Below the pieces are notes generated by a model, which saw nothing but the letters and a program-made list of their open reading frames with translations, did no database searches and was not told the DNA's origin. From Mycolicibacillus trivialis (GTDB lineage Bacteria > Actinomycetota > Actinomycetes > Mycobacteriales > Mycobacteriaceae), in assembly GCF_002102395.1 (NCBI RefSeq), contig NZ_LQPZ01000024.1:1-34082 (forward strand): DNA of 34,082 nucleotides, given 5' to 3'. The position numbers and the translations under genes were made by a program. Shown piece after piece: positions 22,695 to 30,041 of the stretch. Position 1 is the first letter of the stretch. The number at the start of each line of letters is the position of its first letter.

Positions 22695-24343
22695 ATCCGC
22701 TCCGGGGCGCGCACGCCGAGGATGGCCAGGCCGTTGGCGATCACCTGCCGGGTGGCCTGGCACAGCGCCAGTCGCGCGGCGTGCAGGTCGGCGGGCTGCT
22801 CGTCGCCTTGGGGCAGCACCCGGCACGAGTCGTAGAACCGGTGGTAGTCACCGGCCAACTCCTCCAGGTAGCGGCAGATGCGGTGCGGTTCCCGCAGGGC
22901 CGCAGCGGTTTTCAGCACCCGGGGGAACTCGCCGAGGTTGCGGATCAGCGTGCCCTCTTTGTCGTGGGTGAGCAGATCGAGGTGGTCGGCGTCGGCGATG
23001 ACGCCCAGTTCGGCGGCGTTGCGGGCCAGTGCGCTGAGCCGGGCGTGGGCGTACTGGACGTAGTAGACGGGGTTCTCGTTGGACGCCGAGGACCACAGCG
23101 CCAGATCCAGGTCGATGGGGGTGTCCACCGACGAGCGGATCAGACTGTAGCGCGCGGCGTCGACGCCGAGGGCCTCGACGAGGTCGTCGAGGGTGATCAC
23201 GGTGCCGGCCCGCTTGCTCATGCGCACCGGTTGGCCGTCGCGCACCAGGTTGACCATCTGGCCGATCAGCACCTCGACGGTGGCGGGGTCCTCGCCGAAC
23301 GCGGCCGCGGCGGCCTTGAGCCGGGCGATGTAGCCGTGGTGGTCGGCGCCGAGCATGTAGATGCACAGGTCGAAGCCGCGTTCGCGTTTGTCGAGGTAGT
23401 AGGCCAGGTCACCGGCGATGTAGGCGGGCTTGCCGTCGCTTTTGATCACGACGCGGTCCTTGTCGTCGCCGAACGCGCTGGTGCGCAGCCAGGTGGCGCC
23501 GTCCTTCTCGTAGATGTTGCCGTTGTCGCGCAGTTTGCCGATGGCCTCGTCGACCCGGCCGCTGGTGTGCATCGAGTCTTCGTGGGTGTAGACGTCGAAG
23601 TCGGTGCCGAATTCGTGCAGCGATGTCTTGATGTGGTCGAACATCAGGTCCACGCCGACCGAGCGGAAGGTTTCGTGCCGCTGGTCGGCGGGCTGGTCCA
23701 GCGCGTCGGGGACCCGGGCGAGGACCTGGGCGCTGATGTCGGCGATGTAGGCGCCAGCGTAGCCGTTCTCCGGGGTGGGCTCGTCTTGGGCGGCGGCGAT
23801 CAGCGACTCGGCGAATCGGTCGATCTGGGCGCCGTGGTCGTTGAAGTAGTACTCGCGGACCACCCCGGCGCCCTGGGTGGACAGCAGCCGGCCCAGTGCG
23901 TCGCCGACGGCGGCCCAGCGGGTACCGCCGATGTGGATGGGGCCGGTGGGGTTGGCCGAGACGAACTCGAGGTTGACCGACAGCCCGGCCAGTGCGGTGG
24001 AGTGACCGAAGGCCGGGCCGGCGTCGATGATGTTGGCGACCACCACGCCCTGGGCGGCGGCGCCCAGGCGCAGGTTGACGAAGCCGGGCCCGGCGATCTC
24101 GGCGGAGTCGATGCCGTCGGCGTCGGCCAGCGCCTCGGCCAGCCAGCCGGCCAGCTCACGGGGGTTGACGCCGACCTTCTTTCCCAGCTGCAGCGCCAGG
24201 TTGGTGGCGTAGTCCCCGTGGTCGGGGTTGCGGGGCCGTTCCACGGTCACGGTCGCGGGCAGCGCCGCGGCGTCGAGGCCGTGGGCGGCCAGCACCGCGG
24301 CGGCGGTGGATTTGAGCAGTTCAGCCAGATCGGCGGGGGTCAC
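22691..24343 (-). CDS. argS: arginyl-tRNA synthetase
   Basis: Class I synthetase charging tRNA-Arg. The 550-aa protein has the N-terminal tRNA D-loop recognition domain, the HIGH variant HIGG (137-140) after NPTGP, the KMSKS variant MSKRAG near residue 374, and the C-terminal anticodon domain. The start is GTG at 24343. It faces away from the tRNA-Arg(CCG) gene 113 bp away, so enzyme and one of its substrates are made from a shared divergent region. It heads the lysine/threonine gene series. Confidence 0.97.
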   Translation of the reverse strand: MTPADLAELLKSTAAAVLAAHGLDAAALPATVTVERPRNPDHGDYATNLALQLGKKVGVNPRELAGWLAEALADADGIDSAEIAGPGFVNLRLGAAAQGVVVANIIDAGPAFGHSTALAGLSVNLEFVSANPTGPIHIGGTRWAAVGDALGRLLSTQGAGVVREYYFNDHGAQIDRFAESLIAAAQDEPTPENGYAGAYIADISAQVLARVPDALDQPADQRHETFRSVGVDLMFDHIKTSLHEFGTDFDVYTHEDSMHTSGRVDEAIGKLRDNGNIYEKDGATWLRTSAFGDDKDRVVIKSDGKPAYIAGDLAYYLDKRERGFDLCIYMLGADHHGYIARLKAAAAAFGEDPATVEVLIGQMVNLVRDGQPVRMSKRAGTVITLDDLVEALGVDAARYSLIRSSVDTPIDLDLALWSSASNENPVYYVQYAHARLSALARNAAELGVIADADHLDLLTHDKEGTLIRNLGEFPRVLKTAAALREPHRICRYLEELAGDYHRFYDSCRVLPQGDEQPADLHAARLALCQATRQVIANGLAILGVRAPERM

Positions 24344-24351
24344 GAGGCTCC

Positions 24352-24357
24352 ATCCTA
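24352..24357 (-). promoter_or_regulatory. argS -10 element
   Basis: TAGGAT (TANNNT) is followed by 8 nt and the argS GTG, consistent with a leaderless or nearly leaderless mRNA. A perfect inverted repeat CTGAC-GTG-GTCAG (24362-24374) lies directly upstream in the spacer, where a regulator could bind; no regulator can be named. Confidence 0.45.
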
Positions 24358-24417
24358 TGGTCTGACGTGGTCAGGCCCCGAATCCGTTCCGCTCCCCGGC
24401 GCCGGGCGGGGATGCGT

Positions 24418-24423
24418 TACGCT
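24418..24423 (+). promoter_or_regulatory. candidate -10 for tRNA-Arg
   Basis: TACGCT fits TANNNT and lies 33 bp before the tRNA, giving a short 5' leader that RNase P would remove. The -35 region (CCCGGC) is not canonical. Confidence 0.35.
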
Positions 24424-24456
24424 GTCGGAGCCCATTGGTGCGGCCGTTGTGCCCGC

Positions 24457-24532
24457 GCCCCCGTAGCTCAGGGGATAGAGCGTCTGCCTCCGGAGCAGAA
24501 GGCCGCAGGTTCGAATCCTGCCGGGGGCACCA
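24457..24532 (+). tRNA. tRNA-Arg, anticodon CCG
   Basis: A full 76-nt cloverleaf: acceptor GCCCCCG (24457-24463) pairs with CGGGGGC (24522-24528), D arm GCTC/GAGC, anticodon arm TCTGC-CTCCGGA-GCAGA, T arm GCAGG-TTCGAAT-CCTGC, discriminator A and encoded CCA. Anticodon CCG reads CGG arginine codons, abundant in this genome. The 3' part served as attachment site for the island that follows. Confidence 0.97.
24484..24524 (+). repeat. left attachment-site repeat (attL) within tRNA-Arg
   Basis: These 41 bases, from the anticodon stem to the start of the 3' acceptor strand, recur exactly at 30042-30082 in the same orientation. A tRNA 3' segment duplicated as a direct repeat is the usual mark of tyrosine-recombinase integration. 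The tRNA stays intact on this side. Confidence 0.92.
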
Positions 24533-24618
24533 TCTCTGACCTGCGCGTTTGTCGCTGCACAGCCCGCAGTCGTACAGGTGAGGTTGCCTCAAAGTCACAA
24601 CGGCCCCGCAATGGGGTG

Positions 24619-24858
24619 TCAGTTGGCGTGCTTCCGGCTTCCCCGGATGGTGCCCAACACGTTCGCTGCGTCCCGGAGCCCCTCGGTGTCAGCGTGCAAG
24701 TAAAGGCGCGCGGTGATGTCCGGTGAGGAGTGACCCAACCACGCCGCAATCACCGCCAGCGGCGCACCGCGAGCCTGCATCAGCGTGCCGCACGAATGGC
24801 TTGCGTCATGCGGTGATTCACCGTAGCGCAATGCGCAGCGGCGCGGTTCCAGGTCAGG
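24619..24858 (-). pseudogene. C-terminal remnant of a tyrosine recombinase/integrase
   Basis: The frame reads as the end of a phage-type integrase: PHDASHSCGTLM, then VIAAWLGHSSPDITARLYLHAD, with the GH pair and the nucleophile Tyr in place. The usual HDLRH box is HDASH here, so the catalytic arginine of HxxR is absent. The N-terminal 300 or so residues are missing. The frame follows directly, in phase, after the restriction-endonuclease stop (24859-24861), with no good start codon (a TTG at 24831 is the only one). This is as expected if the cargo replaced the front of the integrase gene. It cannot be a working recombinase alone. Confidence 0.85.
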
Positions 24859-25803
24859 TCAGTACGGTCCCAAGAACCGTTCGCCGTTGAAATGGATCAG
24901 ATGTGTGCTGTCCTCGGCGCACCACACATCCGTTTCCCACGCGATCTGGGTCAGGTACTTCCGCATCTCGGCGCGGTCGGGGAACGCCGACACATACACC
25001 AGTCCAGCGGTGCATCCGTCGAACAACGCCGCGAGTTCCCCATGCCGTTTGGCGTCCACGGGGCCATGACTCGACGCCGCTTCGATGAGCACCAGCCAAT
25101 TGCGGTCGGACAAGTACACCACGAGATCAGGCATTTTCCCGTGTTGATCCACCTCGACACCCAGAGCGGCGAGCCGATCCTTCTCGAACACCGCCCACTT
25201 GTCGGAAGCGTCCCCGATGTACAGGACATGCCCGCCAGGGGTGAACTGGGCACAGAAGTCGTCCACGATCTGCTTGATGAGCACGTTCTGCCCGCCAGGT
25301 GACAGGTGCACAGCGATGCCATCAGGCAGGGTGACGGGGATACGGTTCATGTCCCGCGCCGCCGAGTACGCCGCGCGCAAGCCAGGAACGTCCGCCAGGT
25401 ATTGCTTGATGACTGGCTCGAAATCGGGTGTGCCGAACACGCGGATCACGCCCAACGCCTCAGCGGTGACCTGATAGTTCCACTTCGGGGAGTTCACGGG
25501 CCGGTCGGGTTGATCGGGGTTCTGGACGATGAGCTGGGCGTCGGCGAACTGGTGCAGGGTGAACCGCCGCACGGTTTCGCGGGTGTTCGGCTTGTAGTCC
25601 ACGCCATACTGGTCCCTGATCCAGTCCATGATGGCGCGGGTGCCGAGCATCGGGTTGGACGCCACCGACCACGGGTCACCGGGTGTAAGCGACAGCAGCG
25701 ACAACAACGTCATGGCGCTGCGTTCGTTGGAGCGCTCATCGTCCATCCCGAACGCCGCCAGCAGTTCGCGCGCTTCGGCTACCTTCTCGGCAGGTTCGGT
25801 CAC
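24859..25803 (-). CDS. type II restriction endonuclease, BsuBI/PstI family
   Basis: Predicted to cut unmethylated CTGCAG if it shares the specificity of the named family members; that specificity is inferred. The 314-aa length matches BsuBI and PstI. The N-terminal half is a helix-turn-helix-like domain (27-90, MTLLSLLSLTPGDPW ... TRETVRRFTLHQF). The C-terminal half has the family nuclease motifs GDASDK (197-202), then KMPDLVVY (Asp226), LVLIEAASSHGPV (Glu241), and Lys252, a PD-(D/E)xK arrangement. The GTG start at 25803 overlaps the methyltransferase stop (GTGA), so translation is coupled and follows the methyltransferase. All motifs are intact, so it is probably active. Confidence 0.93.
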   Translation of the reverse strand: MTEPAEKVAEARELLAAFGMDDERSNERSAMTLLSLLSLTPGDPWSVASNPMLGTRAIMDWIRDQYGVDYKPNTRETVRRFTLHQFADAQLIVQNPDQPDRPVNSPKWNYQVTAEALGVIRVFGTPDFEPVIKQYLADVPGLRAAYSAARDMNRIPVTLPDGIAVHLSPGGQNVLIKQIVDDFCAQFTPGGHVLYIGDASDKWAVFEKDRLAALGVEVDQHGKMPDLVVYLSDRNWLVLIEAASSHGPVDAKRHGELAALFDGCTAGLVYVSAFPDRAEMRKYLTQIAWETDVWCAEDSTHLIHFNGERFLGPY

Positions 25804-27305
25804 GCCGCGTTCCCCTTCACGTTCACGTCCAGCACAGCGGCGATCCGCGCGTCGATGGTCTCCTGATCGGGCAGCGCCGATGGCACGTCCCTCCCCACTT
25901 CCCGCAGTGCCTCGACAGTCGGGAACCGCAGCGTTCGCAGGTCGGTGGCGTTGACCTGGGTATGTCCCGAGAAGGTGCGGAAGAACTGATCCACCAGCGT
26001 GGAGTTCAGCCACCAGCAAAGCCCGTGTGCCAGGTCTCGATCCAGCCCGCCACCCTTGTGATGGAACACGTTGAGGTGATTCTCGAACGCCACGGCTCCG
26101 CTGATGCGTTCAGGTGACCACACCGCCGCGACGATGCGACGCCGTTCTTCCTTCGAGGAGAACCGCTTCACGACGCAGTACCAACCTTCGGGCACCAACA
26201 TGGCGTTGTCCTTGTCGGTGTGCGGCTCGAACCACTGGGCTTTGCGAATCTCACGGGGGTGTTCGATGACCCCGCCGCGTAAGTTGCCTGGGTAGATCAG
26301 CGGCAGTGCGCCCTCGGTAGGTTCGGACTGTAAGCACTCACGGCTCCGGAAGTCCACCACTTTGCCTGTGGACGCTGTGACCCGAAGCTCAGCCAGAGTG
26401 GCGGGCAACGACAGCATCCGTTCCGCCACGGCGGTGTCCTCGGCGTTGACCGCTAGCCGGATGAACCGTTGCGGGTCATTCGATTGCACCACTTCGTCGT
26501 ACGGGACGACGCGCTCGGTGACCTCATCTGTGTGACCGACCGACATGGAGAGCACCACCTCATCCCGCGCACCATCGCAGGTACCAGAGAAGATGACGTT
26601 CTCCTGTAGCACTCCCGTGTCCGCGAACACCGTGTTGCGGGACTCGAACACATGAATGCGATCCAGAGCGATCCTGTCCAACAGGAACGAACGGAACAGC
26701 CCGAAATAAGGTCCATTACAGAACGACCTGGGCGTGATGGCGACCAACTGTCCACCATGTACGAGCGCAGCGGCACCAAGCGCAAGGAACGCGGCGTACA
26801 GGTTCGGCGCGTCGGCTCCCACTTCTCGCACCGCCTCGCGGTGTGCCGACGACGCGGCAAGCTTGGCGTACGGCGGGTTCTGGATCACGATGTCGAAGTC
26901 CCGCAATCGCGGGTCGGGTGCCAATCCCGTGGATTCGGCGATGAAGTCCCCCGCCACGATCTCGTAGGTGACCCGCCCGTCACCCGCTGAGACGCACATG
27001 TCCAGGGTCTTGGTGAGGTAGTCCAGCACCCCCTGATCGGTTTCGGCGGCGACCACATGTACGGCGAGGTCGGGACGTTCGGTGAGAACACGGGACACCA
27101 GCGCCGCCGACAGTGATCCTGATCCCGCACCGGGGTCCAGGACGCGGATTGCGTTTGATTCTGGCATTCTCGGCATGGATGCGATCAGTACAGCCGCACG
27201 GATCGGTGTGAAGAACTGCCCGAGCTTGTCCTGGGTTGCAGCGTCGAGCGCTGCCAGGGCGTCCACCCGTTGCTGTTCGGCGAGGTCGAGAAAGTCTGTC
27301 ACCAC
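25800..27305 (-). CDS. adenine-N6 DNA methyltransferase of a BsuBI/PstI-type system
   Basis: Modifies the recognition site and protects the host from the adjoining endonuclease. From the GTG at 27305 the protein is 501 aa, the family's length. Motif X GQFFTP (29-34), motif I VLDPGAGSGS (55-64), acidic motif AAETD (86-90), and catalytic NPPY (143-146) follow the gamma-class order; the C-terminal third is the target-recognition part. The frame is open to 27446, but that would run into the preceding gene. GTG 27305 has a TAACGT -10 hexamer exactly 7 nt upstream and no Shine-Dalgarno, pointing to a leaderless start. It overlaps the endonuclease by 4 nt. Confidence 0.93.
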   Translation of the reverse strand: MVTDFLDLAEQQRVDALAALDAATQDKLGQFFTPIRAAVLIASMPRMPESNAIRVLDPGAGSGSLSAALVSRVLTERPDLAVHVVAAETDQGVLDYLTKTLDMCVSAGDGRVTYEIVAGDFIAESTGLAPDPRLRDFDIVIQNPPYAKLAASSAHREAVREVGADAPNLYAAFLALGAAALVHGGQLVAITPRSFCNGPYFGLFRSFLLDRIALDRIHVFESRNTVFADTGVLQENVIFSGTCDGARDEVVLSMSVGHTDEVTERVVPYDEVVQSNDPQRFIRLAVNAEDTAVAERMLSLPATLAELRVTASTGKVVDFRSRECLQSEPTEGALPLIYPGNLRGGVIEHPREIRKAQWFEPHTDKDNAMLVPEGWYCVVKRFSSKEERRRIVAAVWSPERISGAVAFENHLNVFHHKGGGLDRDLAHGLCWWLNSTLVDQFFRTFSGHTQVNATDLRTLRFPTVEALREVGRDVPSALPDQETIDARIAAVLDVNVKGNAA

Positions 27306-27312
27306 GGCTTTG

Positions 27313-27318
27313 ACGTTA
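27313..27318 (-). promoter_or_regulatory. -10 element of the methyltransferase gene, leaderless
   Basis: TAACGT (TANNNT) is followed by CAAAGCC (7 nt) and the GTG. It lies in the 52-nt gap after the glycine-zipper gene. The restriction pair can therefore be expressed independently of the upstream three genes, which would matter for keeping methylation steady. Confidence 0.55.
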
Positions 27319-27357
27319 GTGCAGGTGTGTGACAAGACCTGCGCACCGCCGCGTGTG

Positions 27358-28191
27358 TCATTCGGCGACAGCGGGGAATGCGTCATAGAAGAAGCGCTGA
27401 TCCTCGGAGGGCACCTGGTCAGGACGCAGCAGGTTGAACAAAGCAACGCCCGTACCCTGGAGACTTAGCTGACCGGGATTGATGCTGGAGACGCCCAGGA
27501 TGAGCACGCCCTTCATGACGATGAGGTCGAGCATCACCATCTGGTACATCTCGTAGAGGACTCCCACAGTCGATATGGTCAATGAGCTGCTATTAGAGAA
27601 GTCGGCGTCCCGAACACTGCACAGGTCACCACCTCCGATGATTCCGAGGATGACCAGTTGGCGGTAGGTCAACAGCTTCGCCAGATTCAAGGTGTGGTTG
27701 AGCTGACCAGGATCGAAGTCCTTGTCGAACGCCGCATTTGCGTAGAAGCGCGCCAGCAGTTCGACCTTGCGTTCTTCGTAAGCGTCGCGGGCTGCTAGGA
27801 ACGTACCTTCGAGCAGTTCCTCCGCTTCTGATCGCAAGTCCTGTTGAGCTTTGCGTTCACGGCGCTGGAAGAATCCGGGGCTACGCAACGGTTGCCCGTC
27901 GTTCAATCGCTCGGCAATCAGCTTGTGCGCCAGCACCAGGCATGACCCGACACGCTCCCGCTCGGTGCGAGTCGTCAGGCGTTCAGCCACTTCACCTACC
28001 GCAGCTTTCATGCCGTCCTGCAACATCGCTCCTACAGCACCGCCAGCGGCAGCGCCGACAGCTCCGCCCACCAAGAAACCAGCCACACCGGCCGCAGCGA
28101 GTCCTGTCGCACCCGCACCTGATTCGATCAACTTGGTGACGGCGGATGTTCGCTCGTCGCCATCTCTCTCCCTCATCCCGTCACTCAGCAT
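27358..28191 (-). CDS. unrecognised protein with N-terminal glycine-zipper segment
   Basis: A 277-aa protein I cannot assign to a named family. Residues about 24-57 are a Gly/Ala-rich hydrophobic stretch with repeated GxxxG-type spacing (GVAGFLVGGAVGAAAGG), such as inserts into membranes or packs helices. A charged helical region follows (60-140). Then comes EERKVELLARFYANAAFDKDF with LTYRQLVILGII, and near the end NPGQLSLQGTGVALFNLL and VPSEDQRFF. That last pattern looks like a conserved fold. The ATG at 28191 overlaps the PIN gene by 11 nt; ATG 28176 is an alternative. A membrane-active or membrane-sensing partner of the PIN protein is an inference from position only. Confidence 0.7.
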   Translation of the reverse strand: MLSDGMRERDGDERTSAVTKLIESGAGATGLAAAGVAGFLVGGAVGAAAGGAVGAMLQDGMKAAVGEVAERLTTRTERERVGSCLVLAHKLIAERLNDGQPLRSPGFFQRRERKAQQDLRSEAEELLEGTFLAARDAYEERKVELLARFYANAAFDKDFDPGQLNHTLNLAKLLTYRQLVILGIIGGGDLCSVRDADFSNSSSLTISTVGVLYEMYQMVMLDLIVMKGVLILGVSSINPGQLSLQGTGVALFNLLRPDQVPSEDQRFFYDAFPAVAE

Positions 28192-28678
28192 CGGACACCA
28201 TGTTGAACAGATGAGGTTCGGGGACTGGTGGGTCTTCGGGTTCGAGGATTTTGAAGCCCAGCTTGCCGTCGCACTTCAGCAGTTGGTCGTCCCGTGTATA
28301 TAGCTTCGTGCATCCCCACTCTTGAGCGGTGGCGAGCACCGTGGCGTCAGCACCTTTCAGGCTGTGCTCGGTGGCGAGGTCAGCAGCGATGCGCGCGGTT
28401 CGGCCCGACAACTCAGCGATGGCGAAGGTGCATCCTTTGATCCACTCAGCGGCGTTCGTGATGCGCTGCTTGCGTGCTTGCTTGCCGCCGTCGTCACCGC
28501 GCACCTTTCCAGAACCTGCAATCTCGGGAACAACGATGGCGGGCAGGATCACCTGATACCGACCGTTGTGTCCACCGAGCACGTATTCCGTGCGCTTAGC
28601 GCGGTCAAGGTCCGTGGGCACCAGTAAGTCCAGCACCACGCAGGTGTCCACGGCGACCCGTGGCAGCCTCTCAGTCAC
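28181..28678 (-). CDS. PIN-domain ribonuclease (VapC-like)
   Basis: A 165-aa PIN protein, a fold that cuts RNA using acidic residues and Mg. The acidic set is complete: Asp11 in VAVDTCVVLDLL, Glu52 in VVPEI, Asp111 in LKGADATVLATA, and Asp130/131 in LYTRDDQLL. It is longer than a typical VapC (about 130 aa) with a basic insertion after Glu52 (KVRGDDGGKQARKQR) and a Pro-rich tail. The start is GTG, overlapping the 244-aa gene by 8 nt. No ribbon-helix-helix or AbrB-type VapB antitoxin gene is next to it; the upstream protein is the only candidate partner. Confidence 0.85.
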   Translation of the reverse strand: MTERLPRVAVDTCVVLDLLVPTDLDRAKRTEYVLGGHNGRYQVILPAIVVPEIAGSGKVRGDDGGKQARKQRITNAAEWIKGCTFAIAELSGRTARIAADLATEHSLKGADATVLATAQEWGCTKLYTRDDQLLKCDGKLGFKILEPEDPPVPEPHLFNMVSDAE

Positions 28679-29405
28679 GCTGCATCCTCACCCACTCAAC
28701 GGGGTCCATCCCATTGGTCCAATCGTTTCCGAGTAGCCCTCGCCCATCACTGATCTGAGTGCGCTCGGATACGGGTATCGGTTCGATGCCCTCCACCGTC
28801 ACGTGGATGATCTTGTCGGTGACATCACGGGCGATTTCCCCCCACACTTCGACTTCGGTGTCCAGGTTCTCCTTGATGAGCGGCGCAACGCCACCGCCGA
28901 AATACAGGGTGACTACTTCACCGTCGTTTAGGTTCCGCAGCCCAGCCGCGCGGTTGCTCTTGTCGTTGATGTAGCGGTAGAGAACCCCGCGAACCGAACC
29001 CAGAGTCCGTGACTTCGGCTCCAGCACACTCTCGGCGTTGGCTTGCAACGCAGCGTCGATATTGGCGATGTGTCCGCCGATCTTGACGCGGAGCCTGTCC
29101 ACACCTCTGAGCTTGGTAACCCTGCCCAAGCTGAGTACGCCGAGCACTGTGTCACGTCCCCACGCTGCGGGCAGCTCCGCTGCTCCGCCGAGCTGTTCCA
29201 GACCACTGCTGAGGTCATCCAATGACTGACCACCAGCGGACATAGACACATGGGCGCTACCGGTGGACAAAGCCGTAAGGGTGAGCCGGGGTTCGATGTC
29301 GAGGCTTTTGACCAACTTCTCTATCGCCACGATGGCATCAGCGACCGCCCTGGGGTCGATACCTTCGCCCTCCAGGTCCACCGTGATGTCGTCGTTGCCA
29401 GCCAT
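28671..29405 (-). CDS. unrecognised 244-aa protein, putative partner of the PIN nuclease
   Basis: I do not recognise the family. The first 55 residues look like an alpha/beta module (ITVDLEGEGIDP, a helix AVADAIVAIEKLVKSL, then LTLTALSTGSAHVSMSA). The C-terminal part looks beta-rich, with VVTLYFGGGVAPLIKENL and EVEVWGEIARDVTDKIIHVTVEGIEPIP, which could be a small barrel. It has no signal peptide and no catalytic motif I can name. The ATG at 29405 is chosen because GGAAGA lies 7 nt upstream; the frame is open further up without coding character. The 8-nt overlap with the PIN gene suggests balanced, coupled synthesis, as in toxin-antitoxin pairs where the antitoxin comes first. Confidence 0.75.
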   Translation of the reverse strand: MAGNDDITVDLEGEGIDPRAVADAIVAIEKLVKSLDIEPRLTLTALSTGSAHVSMSAGGQSLDDLSSGLEQLGGAAELPAAWGRDTVLGVLSLGRVTKLRGVDRLRVKIGGHIANIDAALQANAESVLEPKSRTLGSVRGVLYRYINDKSNRAAGLRNLNDGEVVTLYFGGGVAPLIKENLDTEVEVWGEIARDVTDKIIHVTVEGIEPIPVSERTQISDGRGLLGNDWTNGMDPVEWVRMQRD

Positions 29406-29518
29406 CCCCTCATCTTCCGTGACTGGGTGTGGTCCATGATGCACCACATACTGCTCCAGGGGTCTGACCTTTACAGGGTTGGGATGGTCCGCAGTCGCAT
29501 GGATGCCGACCGATCTTC

Positions 29519-29539
29519 TTTCCTGACACAGCCAGGAAA
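29519..29539. repeat. perfect 7-7-7 inverted repeat before the island gene series
   Basis: TTTCCTG-ACACAGC-CAGGAAA. It lies 7 bases past the stop of the broken frame and about 115 bp before the 244-aa gene. It may be an operator for the gene series or a hairpin ending the remnant gene; there is no T-run. Confidence 0.45.
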
Positions 29540-29545
29540 TGAATC

Positions 29546-30041
29546 TCAATACAGCTTCACGGCAACGTGGTCAACGATTAATCGACCGTTCGTTGCGTCT
29601 AGCGCGAAGTGGATTCGCCCGACCTCGGGCGGGGGCGCGTGGTCTCGCACCTTTACATGCGGCGTTCGGTCATAGATCTCACCGTCAAAGCGACACTTCC
29701 TAAGGCGTGTGTCCTTCTCAATCACGTTGTCTTGGAGCGCCACTTTGAGATCAAATTCATCTCTTATCCAGTTGTCGAGATGGTCGATGGTGCGATCCGT
29801 ACCGTCGTAGAGCGCGTCGGCAACTCTCGCCAGCTTGACAAGGCTATCTTTCGTTTCCTCCGGGTATGGGTAACGGCACTTCTGCCACTAGGACGCTGCG
29901 CGCTCAGTGAAAACGATGCGTCCCGACGCCGCGTCATTCAGACGGAAAAACAAGCTGTCCGCGCTCACTTCGCTGCCAGCCTCCAAGGTCGGCAGGGCTG
30001 CCACGGTGACACTCACGTTTTCCCAGGTGAACTTTGCGCAC
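29546..30041 (-). pseudogene. broken reading frame at the right island end
   Basis: Translating the minus strand from the right att copy gives one phase with coding character: KFTWENVSVTVAALPTL, LFFRLNDAASGRIVFTERAAS, then an in-frame TAG (29890-29888), then WQKCRYPYPEETKDSLVKL ... YDGTDRTIDHLDNWIRDEF ... FDGEIYDRTPHVKVRD ... GRIHFALD ... RLIVDHVAVKLY and TGA. The 113 residues after the TAG contain no ATG; the first possible start (GTG 29743) leaves only 65 aa. It reads as the end of a real protein whose front is cut off at the attachment site and whose middle has a nonsense change. I do not recognise the family. A working internal gene from GTG 29743 cannot be excluded. Confidence 0.6.

Noticed and set aside
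24468..24749. Minus-strand frame ending in a PPAGFEPAAF peptide
   Set aside because: This peptide is the well-known artefact of reading the antisense of a tRNA gene; the same occurs at the right att copy.
25804..26019. Longer start for the endonuclease
   Set aside because: The added 72 residues are Arg/Gly-rich shadow of the methyltransferase; the GTGA overlap at 25803 is a better start.
25800..27305. BREX PglX or type I HsdM as identity of the methyltransferase
   Set aside because: Length of 501 aa, motif order and direct coupling to a BsuBI/PstI endonuclease fit the type II gamma class instead.
27306..27446. Longer start for the methyltransferase
   Set aside because: It would overlap the preceding gene by 89 nt and add Cys/Ser/Pro-rich sequence unlike the family; GTG 27305 gives the family length.
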